Below, one piece after another: positions 26,063 through 34,100 of a stretch of DNA of 34,100 nt. The DNA is from Candidatus Dietzia intestinigallinarum (GTDB taxonomy: Bacteria; Actinomycetota; Actinomycetes; Mycobacteriales; Mycobacteriaceae). The position numbers were made by a program, and so were the translations under genes. The DNA is taken from contig DWWG01000148.1 of the NCBI GenBank assembly GCA_019119875.1, forward strand, positions 1 through 34,100, written 5' to 3'. Positions within the stretch are counted from its first letter, which is position 1. Every line of letters begins with the position of its first letter. The notes beneath the pieces are model-generated. The model saw nothing but the letters and a program-made list of their open reading frames with translations, made no database searches and was not told the DNA's origin.

Positions 26063-26973
26063 TGACCCTGTCCGCGAACACCACCGACCGTGCGACGTCT
26101 TCCGCGACGGCCTCCGGGGCGGTCGCGCGGCCGACCGATGAGGCTGCGCCCGCCCCCGCGTTCCGGGTGCGTGGACTCACGCTCGGCTATGGCGCCGATC
26201 CCGTGATCCGGGACCTCGACCTCGACATCCCCGCGGGCAAAACCACCGCGCTGATCGGGGCCAACGGCTGCGGGAAGTCCACTATCCTGCGCGCCCTGGG
26301 CCGGCAGCTCCGACCGCTCTCGGGAACGATCGAGGTCTCCGGTCGCGACCTCGCGAATATCAGGGCGCGCGACCACGCGCGGTCGGTGGCGTTCCTGCCG
26401 CAGTCGCCGTTGGTGCCGGAGGGACTGACCGTCGCCGAACTGGTCGCCCGCGGTCGCCATCCGCACCGTCGGTGGTGGGGAGGCGGCGACGACGACGAGA
26501 AATTCGTCGCCGAAGCGCTGACACTGACCGACACGGCCGGTCTGGCGCACCGTCGGGTCGACGAGTTGTCCGGCGGGCAGCGCCAGCGAGTCTGGGTGGC
26601 ACTCGTGCTCGCCCAGGCCACCCCCACCCTGCTGCTCGACGAGCCCTGCTCGTTCCTCGACCTCGCGCACCAGCTCGACGTGCTGGACCTCGTTCATGAT
26701 CTGCCGATGCCGGGCGGGCGGCACGAGCACGAGGTGTCCTCCGGGGGTCGCACCGTGGTGGCCGTGCTGCACGAGCTCAGCCTGGCCGCGCGGGTCGCGG
26801 ATCACCTGGTGGCGATCGCGGAGGGCGGTGTAGTGGCCGCCGGCCCGCCCGACGAGGTGATCACCCGGGAGACCCTGCGTCGGGTCTTCGACCTGCACGC
26901 CGACATCATCACCGACCCCGTCACCGGACATCCCGTGGTGCTGCCCCGGGGCCGGAGGAGAGGAGCCGCATGA
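26062..26973 (+). CDS. Iron-siderophore ABC transporter ATPase
   Basis: This 303-residue ATPase powers the import channel. Walker A is GANGCGKST (66-74), the Q-loop LPQ, the signature LSGGQ (169-173), Walker B LLLDEP with Asp193/Glu194, and the switch His237. It is longer than usual FecE-type ATPases. There is an N-terminal Ala/Thr-rich tail of about 30 residues and an insertion of about 14 residues (about 215-228, PMPGGRHEHEVSSG) between the D-loop helix and the strand before the switch histidine. Both look like surface additions. It is coupled to the permease by TGATG and to the reductase by ATGA. Confidence 0.94.
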   Translation: MTLSANTTDRATSSATASGAVARPTDEAAPAPAFRVRGLTLGYGADPVIRDLDLDIPAGKTTALIGANGCGKSTILRALGRQLRPLSGTIEVSGRDLANIRARDHARSVAFLPQSPLVPEGLTVAELVARGRHPHRRWWGGGDDDEKFVAEALTLTDTAGLAHRRVDELSGGQRQRVWVALVLAQATPTLLLDEPCSFLDLAHQLDVLDLVHDLPMPGGRHEHEVSSGGRTVVAVLHELSLAARVADHLVAIAEGGVVAAGPPDEVITRETLRRVFDLHADIITDPVTGHPVVLPRGRRRGAA

Positions 26974-27893
26974 CCGCTGTTGCCGCAGAGGCCCCGATCG
27001 TCTGCTCCGAGACGCAGGTCGTGGCCGTGGACCGGGTGGGGGAGTCGTTCGTGCGTCTGGTCCTGGCCGGGCCGGAGTTGTGGAGCTGGTCCGCCGATGT
27101 CGTCGAGCCCGGCACGGTGGGTGACGCCTACATCAAACTGCTCGTCCCCCCTCCCGGCGGGCCGGGGGTCGCGCCCGATCCGGCCGACATCCGCGCGTGG
27201 CTCGCCCTGCCCGAGTCCGAGCGCGGGTGGATGCGCACCTACACGGTCCGGCGCGCGGATTCGGTGGAGATCGACGGCGCCGCGGTGCCCGCGCTGACGA
27301 TCGACGTCGTGGTGCATCCGGGCGAGGACGAGGGGCCCGGCTCCGCGTGGGCCGGCTCGGTGCGTGTCGGTGACACGGTGCGGGTGATCGGCCCGGGGCG
27401 CGGGCACGCCCCCTGGGGCGCGTGGGCCCCGGGAGAGGCCGACCGCGTGGTGTGCGCGGGAGACGAGACCGCCGCGCCCGCACTGGTGGCGATCGCCGAG
27501 GAACTGGCCGCCGAGCCGGCGGGGACGCGGCAGGCCGAGATTCTCGTGGAGGTTCCCGCCGCGGCCGACGTCGAGGCGCTGGCGGTCGGCCTTCCCGAGT
27601 TCGTGACCGTGGTGGCACGGGACGGCGATCCCGGCTCGGCCCTCGTGCATCGTCTGGCCGAGGTGCTGGGGTTGGGCGAGGACGCCGTGGCCACAGTGCT
27701 CGACGGACGTCGGCCCGACGAGCGTGAATGGCAGCCGGCGACCTCGGTCTCCGAAGATCAGCCGTACGTGTTCCTCGCCGGCGAGGCAGGTCTGGTCCGC
27801 GCGATGCGCCGTCTGGTCGTGGACGCGGCGGGTGTGCCCAGAAGCGCGGTGGCGTTCATGGGCTATTGGAGGCGGGGCGCCGCCGAGTCCTGA
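26970..27893 (+). CDS. Siderophore-interacting protein (flavin ferric-siderophore reductase)
   Basis: This 307-residue member of the ViuB/SIP family reduces iron in the imported siderophore so that it is released. The FAD-binding pattern RTYTVR is at about 90-95, followed by the DVVVHP strand, a GPG..HAPWG loop, CAGDETAAPAL for the nicotinamide side and the C-terminal GYWRRG that typifies SIP proteins. It is cytoplasmic, with no signal peptide. It is the last gene of the uptake operon; its ATG overlaps the ATPase stop. The cofactor preference (NADH, NADPH or ferredoxin) cannot be told from the sequence. Confidence 0.93.
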   Translation: MTAVAAEAPIVCSETQVVAVDRVGESFVRLVLAGPELWSWSADVVEPGTVGDAYIKLLVPPPGGPGVAPDPADIRAWLALPESERGWMRTYTVRRADSVEIDGAAVPALTIDVVVHPGEDEGPGSAWAGSVRVGDTVRVIGPGRGHAPWGAWAPGEADRVVCAGDETAAPALVAIAEELAAEPAGTRQAEILVEVPAAADVEALAVGLPEFVTVVARDGDPGSALVHRLAEVLGLGEDAVATVLDGRRPDEREWQPATSVSEDQPYVFLAGEAGLVRAMRRLVVDAAGVPRSAVAFMGYWRRGAAES

Positions 27894-27908
27894 TCGACCA
27901 GTCGGGAC

Positions 27909-27947
27909 GTGACGCGTGTCACTCGCAGTGCTACAGTGACGCCACTG
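27909..27947 (+). promoter_or_regulatory. Promoter with two inverted repeats before the DUF2236 gene
   Basis: GTGACG (27909-27914) and TACAGT (27932-27937) form -35 and -10 boxes 17 bases apart. Overlapping them are two palindromes with four-base centres: GTGAC-GCGT-GTCAC (27909-27922) and CAGTG-ACGC-CACTG (27934-27947). GTGACGC also repeats directly 27 bases apart. This looks like a repressor binding region; the regulator is unknown and not encoded nearby. Confidence 0.55.
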
Positions 27948-27972
27948 GACAAAATCAAGGGTGGTGTCAACT

Positions 27973-29019
27973 ATGGCTACGGAGTTCATCCGTCCGGACG
28001 AGGGGCTGTTCGCACCCGATTCAGTGGCGCGAAGGGTCTGGTCGTATCCGACGTCGGCGCTGCTGGGCTTCATCCGGGCGGTGACGATCGAGCACCTGGA
28101 CCCGGATCTGACCGCGGCCGTCGACGCCAGCGGCCAGGTGCTCAGCCGGCCGGCCCTGCGCTACGACCGGACGGTGCAGTACTTCGCCACCGTGCTGTTC
28201 GGGGACGCGGAGTCGGTGATCAGGTCCTCGGACATCCTCATGAAGGTGCACGCTCGCGCGCACGGGCCCAATCCGGTGACGGGCGGACGTTTCGATTCCA
28301 ATGATCCCGGGTCACAACTGTGGATCCACATGACCGCCTGGCACTCGATCCTCTACGTCTACGAGGTGTTCGGCCCGGGCCGTCTCAGCCGATCCGACGA
28401 GAACGAGTACTGGCGCGAGTGCGCCGTGGCGGCCGCCGTGCAGCCGATCCACGTCGAGGACGTGCCGCGGACCCGAGGTGAGGTGCAGAAGTACTTCGAC
28501 GACTGGCGGGACCGGCTGGCGGCATCGGAAGCGGCGGTCCACAACGTCGATTTCATCCTCGCGGGGATGCGCACCATCTTCACCGCGCTGCCGGCGCCGA
28601 TGCGGTGGGCGCTCGGGCCGGTGATCCGTTCGGGTGTCATCGCCACCTACCCACGCTGGATGCGGCCGATGCTGGGTGTGCGCCAGTCGCGGATCACCGA
28701 CGCGGTGGTGACCGCGGTGATCCGTCCGGGCATGGCCGTGCTCTCGCGCAGTCCGCGCGCCCAGCTGTGGTTCCTCCAGCGGGTCGCCCCGCGTGGTGGC
28801 CCGGTGCTCGGCGGTTACATCCGCGGGATCCCGGCCGAGACGACGAGCGTCTACTCGCCGGAGTCGGCGCGGAAGAAGTTCGGCGACCCGCGTACGCCGT
28901 TGGAGCAGTACTCGGACCAGCTGGCGGCCCGCGGCGCGGACGAGTCCCTGACCCCGTACCGGCACAAGCACCACGACGCGCTCCCGGAGTTCGCGTCGCC
29001 GGCATCCCGGGCCGGGTAA
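27973..29019 (+). CDS. DUF2236 / MpaB-type oxygenase family protein
   Basis: This 348-residue protein belongs to the DUF2236 (oxygenase MpaB, latex-clearing-protein-like) family of haem b oxygenases. Visible are RRVWSYPTSALLGFIRA near the N-terminus, the RYDRTVQYFATVLFGDAE segment, a VKVHARAHG-like helix (LMKVHARAHGPN), WIHMTAWHSILY and FGPGRLSRSDENEYWRE. The histidines in these helices are the usual haem-ligand region. There is no signal peptide. The substrate is unknown; many actinobacteria have several such proteins of undefined role. The ATG at 27973 has AAGGGTGG at suitable spacing. It is transcribed alone and separated from the siderophore operon by its own promoter. Confidence 0.87.
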   Translation: MATEFIRPDEGLFAPDSVARRVWSYPTSALLGFIRAVTIEHLDPDLTAAVDASGQVLSRPALRYDRTVQYFATVLFGDAESVIRSSDILMKVHARAHGPNPVTGGRFDSNDPGSQLWIHMTAWHSILYVYEVFGPGRLSRSDENEYWRECAVAAAVQPIHVEDVPRTRGEVQKYFDDWRDRLAASEAAVHNVDFILAGMRTIFTALPAPMRWALGPVIRSGVIATYPRWMRPMLGVRQSRITDAVVTAVIRPGMAVLSRSPRAQLWFLQRVAPRGGPVLGGYIRGIPAETTSVYSPESARKKFGDPRTPLEQYSDQLAARGADESLTPYRHKHHDALPEFASPASRAG

Positions 29020-29024
29020 CGGTT

Positions 29025-29055
29025 GACCGGGCCGGGCGTCGCGGCGATGCCGGTC
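29025..29055. terminator. Hairpin between convergent DUF2236 and aconitase genes
   Basis: GCGTCGC (29036-29042) pairs with GCGATGC (29044-29050) with one G-U pair. GACCG (29025-29029) pairs with CGGTC (29051-29055) outside it, leaving a one-sided bulge. It fills the 44-base gap between two convergent stops. No U-tract is present. Confidence 0.45.
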
Positions 29056-29063
29056 GGGGCGCC

Positions 29064-31892
<2,829 letters not shown>

Positions 31893-32072
31893 GGCACGTC
31901 CACCTTCCACGCGTTAGGCGGCGATCGATGCGTCCGGCACTGTCCCGGACGGCGGCTCGCCTTGCTTGTGAGTGCGGTCACAGTCCACAGTAGGCCGCGG
32001 GCCCGTCGGGCGACACCGATCAGCTCAGCTCATGCTCGGCGTCGGACGGGCACACGAGGTCTGGCCGGTCGA

Positions 32073-32672
32073 TCAGTCGTCGACGCCGCGGGCGGCCAGC
32101 GCGTCGCCCAACTGGTCGGCGGTGGTGAGCGCGCCGAGCACGGTGGGTACGACGAGCGCACGGACCGACATCCCCAGGCCACGTGCTCTGCGCGCCTCGG
32201 TGACCTGTCGTAGCTGGCGGGCGATCAGGGGGATCGCGCGGAGGGCCAGCACCAGGACCAGCGCGATGCGGTCCGGGGAGACGCCGACACGACCGAGTGG
32301 CCGTGCGGCACGGGTCACCGCGTCGAGCATGTCCGAGACCCGGGTCGTCAGCGCGACCAGGCCCGCCACGAGCACGGCGACCAGGAGAGAGCCGGTCACC
32401 CGCAGCGCGGTGTCCAGATCGGCCACGATCCACTGCAGTGCCAGGATCGCCAGGAGCATCGGGAGGACGGGGCGGACCTGGTCCCGCGCGGCACGCGGCG
32501 GGATGCGGCCGATCGCATAGAGCGCCCCCGTCACCCCGAGTGCGGGCAGGACGTGCCACGGGGCGCGGACGAGGACGGAGACCGCCACGATCAGCACGCA
32601 CACCAGCGCGATCTTCCACCCCGCCGAAAGGCGGTGCAGCAGCGAGTTCCCGGGGTGGTAGGTGGCGAACAC
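32073..32672 (-). CDS. bioN: Biotin ECF transporter transmembrane subunit BioN (EcfT family)
   Basis: This 199-residue EcfT/CbiQ-type protein has about five membrane helices and links the ATPase to the substrate-binding BioY. Two Ala-Arg-Gly-type coupling motifs are seen, EARRARGLG (about 158-166) and DALAARG near the C-terminus; these contact the ATPase groove. The GTG start directly abuts the bioM stop with no gap, so translation is coupled. The biotin assignment comes from bioY upstream in the same operon; taken alone it could be a cobalt or general ECF subunit. Confidence 0.9.
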   Translation of the reverse strand: MFATYHPGNSLLHRLSAGWKIALVCVLIVAVSVLVRAPWHVLPALGVTGALYAIGRIPPRAARDQVRPVLPMLLAILALQWIVADLDTALRVTGSLLVAVLVAGLVALTTRVSDMLDAVTRAARPLGRVGVSPDRIALVLVLALRAIPLIARQLRQVTEARRARGLGMSVRALVVPTVLGALTTADQLGDALAARGVDD

Positions 32673-33416
32673 CTAGCGCCCCAACGCGATACGCCGGTAC
32701 CCGTCCAGGGCGGGCCCGGGGGAGTCGTCGATCACCACGCGGCCCTCGTCGACCACCAGGACACGGTCGAAATCGGAGACCAGGTCCAGGTCGTGGGTCA
32801 CCACGACCAGTTGTTGCGACAGCTCGGCGAACGTCTCGGCCACCAGCGCCCGGTTGCGGAGGTCCAGCAGGGTGGTGGGCTCATCGGCCACGACCACCTC
32901 GGGCTCGATGACCAGAACCGCGGCCAGCGCCAGCAGTTGCTTCTGGCCACCGGACAGCAGATGGCACGGGTGATCCGCGTGCCCGGCAAGACCGTAAGTC
33001 TCGAGTACCTGGTGGACTCGTCGTCGTCGTTCGTCCTTCGACAACCCGGAGCGGCGCAGCGAGAACTCGACGTCCTCCGCGACGGTGGGCATGACGATCT
33101 GGGTGTCCGGGTCGGTGAAGCAGAACCCGACCTTGCGGCGGACCTTCGCGCCCTTACGGCGGGTGTCGAGCCCGTCCACGGTGACGGTCCCGGAGGTCGG
33201 GACGACCAACCCGTTGATCATTCGTGCCAGCGTGGACTTGCCCCCGCCGTTGACGCCCACGATCCCGATGCGGCGCTCGGTCAGCAGCAGATCGACACCG
33301 GAAAGGACCGTACGGTCGCCGTACTCGTGACCGACGTCGCGGAAGCGGATCTCGACACCGGCGTCAGTCGACCCGGGGGAGGACGACGCCGACTGAGGCA
33401 CGCTGGGATCGGACAC
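32673..33416 (-). CDS. bioM: Biotin ECF transporter ATPase BioM
   Basis: This 247-residue CbiO/EcfA-type ATPase drives the biotin uptake complex. Walker A is GVNGGGKST (54-62), the Q-loop area FTDPDTQIVMPTVAEDV carries the ECF-type Q-helix, the signature is LSGGQ (154-158), Walker B is VVVADEP, and the switch is His208. Only one ATPase gene is present, as in dedicated BioMNY systems where it acts as a homodimer. The GTG start lies eleven bases after the bioY stop; bioN follows immediately. Residues 1-20 are a Ser/Pro-rich tail. Confidence 0.92.
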   Translation of the reverse strand: MSDPSVPQSASSSPGSTDAGVEIRFRDVGHEYGDRTVLSGVDLLLTERRIGIVGVNGGGKSTLARMINGLVVPTSGTVTVDGLDTRRKGAKVRRKVGFCFTDPDTQIVMPTVAEDVEFSLRRSGLSKDERRRRVHQVLETYGLAGHADHPCHLLSGGQKQLLALAAVLVIEPEVVVADEPTTLLDLRNRALVAETFAELSQQLVVVTHDLDLVSDFDRVLVVDEGRVVIDDSPGPALDGYRRIALGR

Positions 33417-33427
33417 GCCGGACTACG

Positions 33428-34030
33428 TTACGCCCCGGCCGGGCGTCGGCCACGTAGCGGCGTGATGAGTCCCGGTCGGGCCCTGTGGACCTGCTGCGCC
33501 ACCACCGCGGTGACGACGGCCTTGGCCAGATCGCCGGGCAGGAACGCCCCGTTCGCGGCGATCGCGGCGCCCGGCGTGAGGTCGGTGCGCAACAGCATTC
33601 CGGCCACACCGAAGACGTAGATCACGACGATCCCGCCGAGGATGTTGATGGCCAGACCCGGGATGAGCCTGTACCGGGGCATCATCCAGGCGGTGAGCAG
33701 GCCGATCACGATCACCGCCGGGATCCAGCCGACGAGAAAGCCCGCGGTGGGTCCGGCCAGGGAGGTCAGTGTCGTGCGGCCGCCGGCGAGGACCGGAAGG
33801 GCGAGGCCGATCACGAGCACGGCGAGCACCGAGAACAAGCCCTTGCGCCACCCCAGCAGCGCCCCGGCGAGCATCACGCCCAGCGTCTGCAGGGTGATCG
33901 GGACACCGGCCGAGCCGATGCTGATCTGGCCCGGGAGGCCGAGTACGACGATGAGGGCGGCGAACACCGCGACCTGTGCGAGATCGCGGGTGGCGCTGCG
34001 GGCGTGGCCCGTGTCGATCGGCATGCTCAT
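33428..34030 (-). CDS. bioY: Biotin ECF transporter S component BioY
   Basis: BioY is the membrane protein that binds biotin. The 200-residue protein has six hydrophobic segments and the family signature GLPGQISIGSAGVPITLQTL (about 38-57), then MLAGALLGWRKG, a GPTAGFLVGW motif and a final ANGAFLPGDLAKA segment. The ATG at 34030 has AAGGAGT six bases upstream and is preferred over one 27 bases earlier. It is the first gene of bioY-bioM-bioN, with a BioQ-like palindrome 37 bases upstream, so uptake should rise when biotin is scarce. Confidence 0.94.
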   Translation of the reverse strand: MSMPIDTGHARSATRDLAQVAVFAALIVVLGLPGQISIGSAGVPITLQTLGVMLAGALLGWRKGLFSVLAVLVIGLALPVLAGGRTTLTSLAGPTAGFLVGWIPAVIVIGLLTAWMMPRYRLIPGLAINILGGIVVIYVFGVAGMLLRTDLTPGAAIAANGAFLPGDLAKAVVTAVVAQQVHRARPGLITPLRGRRPAGA

Positions 34031-34066
34031 GGGACTCCTTGCAGCAGGTGTGGTCACACATCGACC

Positions 34067-34079
34067 TGAACACCGTTCA
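34067..34079. promoter_or_regulatory. BioQ-type biotin repressor site
   Basis: TGAAC-ACC-GTTCA is a perfect palindrome with 5-base arms and a 3-base spacer, matching the TGAAC-N3-GTTCA type of site recalled for the TetR-family repressor BioQ of corynebacteria and mycobacteria. On the minus strand CACAAT (34086-34081) is a possible -10 box that overlaps its edge. The promoter -35 may lie beyond the window end. Confidence 0.7.
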
Positions 34080-34100
34080 TTGTGGCAGCAGGCGGTGGTG

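Noticed and set aside
25159-26931. Minus-strand open frame opposite permease and ATPase genes
   Set aside because: It is a shadow of three well-supported plus-strand genes; low-complexity Ser/Thr/Pro/Arg composition.
32073-33416. Cobalt or nickel transporter for the CbiQ/CbiO-like pair
   Set aside because: The first gene of the operon is a clear BioY, and a BioQ-type site lies upstream, so biotin is the better assignment.

Overview
High-GC actinobacterial chromosome, most likely a mycolate-containing Mycobacteriales member. A Dietzia-like organism is my best guess (inference, about even odds). The reasons are strong G/C codon bias, frequent GTG starts, many 4-base GTGA/ATGA overlaps between genes, and a gene order I recall from Mycobacterium tuberculosis: treY-treX-acyltransferase (Rv1563c-Rv1565c) followed by DUF2567-NrtR-nadA-nadC (Rv1591-Rv1596). 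I see no rRNA, tRNA, CRISPR array, insertion sequence or phage gene. No gene-free stretch exceeds about 250 bases.

Layout. 1-477: an S4 RNA-binding protein. 524-5197 (-): treX-treY, which make trehalose from glycogen, without the usual treZ beside them. 5280-7439 (-): a membrane acyltransferase with a C-terminal SGNH domain. 7560-11527: a DUF2567-like membrane protein, the NAD repressor NrtR with a clear operator, nadA-nadC with no nadB between them, and a hypothetical protein. 11560-14290 (-): a tightly coupled operon of a zinc alcohol dehydrogenase, a lipoprotein resembling one lobe of an amino-acid-binding protein, and a cation-efflux protein. 14401-15540 (-): a phosphodiesterase of the alkaline phosphatase superfamily. 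15772-17038: two tandem paralogous secreted proteins that I do not recognise.

17000-27893 is a self-contained hydroxamate siderophore locus. The minus-strand arm encodes a desferrioxamine-type pathway: DesA-like decarboxylase, DesB-like N-hydroxylase, and a fused acyltransferase/NIS synthetase equivalent to DesC+DesD. The divergent plus-strand arm encodes a lipoprotein receptor, two FecCD permeases, an ATPase and a siderophore-interacting reductase. Each arm has a DtxR/IdeR-like box upstream, so both should be switched on by iron starvation.

27973-29019: a DUF2236 (MpaB-type) protein behind a promoter with two inverted repeats. 29064-31892 (-): aconitase AcnA, facing it across a hairpin. 32073-34030 (-): a biotin ECF transporter, bioY-bioM-bioN, with a perfect BioQ-type palindrome upstream.

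Gene-free gaps. 1-105 holds only a possible -10 box. 5225-5279 holds nothing I can name. 7440-7559 is a divergent promoter region. 14291-14400 and 15541-15771 are start-side regions. 16339-16543 holds an AT-rich promoter candidate and an inverted repeat. 22533-22773 holds the two iron boxes. 31893-32072 shows nothing clear apart from the aconitase ribosome-binding site. 34031-34100 holds the BioQ-type site. Several genes (starts at 106, 7560, 10997 on +, and 5197, 8829 on -) have a TANNNT hexamer 6-8 bases before the start codon, which suggests leaderless transcripts.
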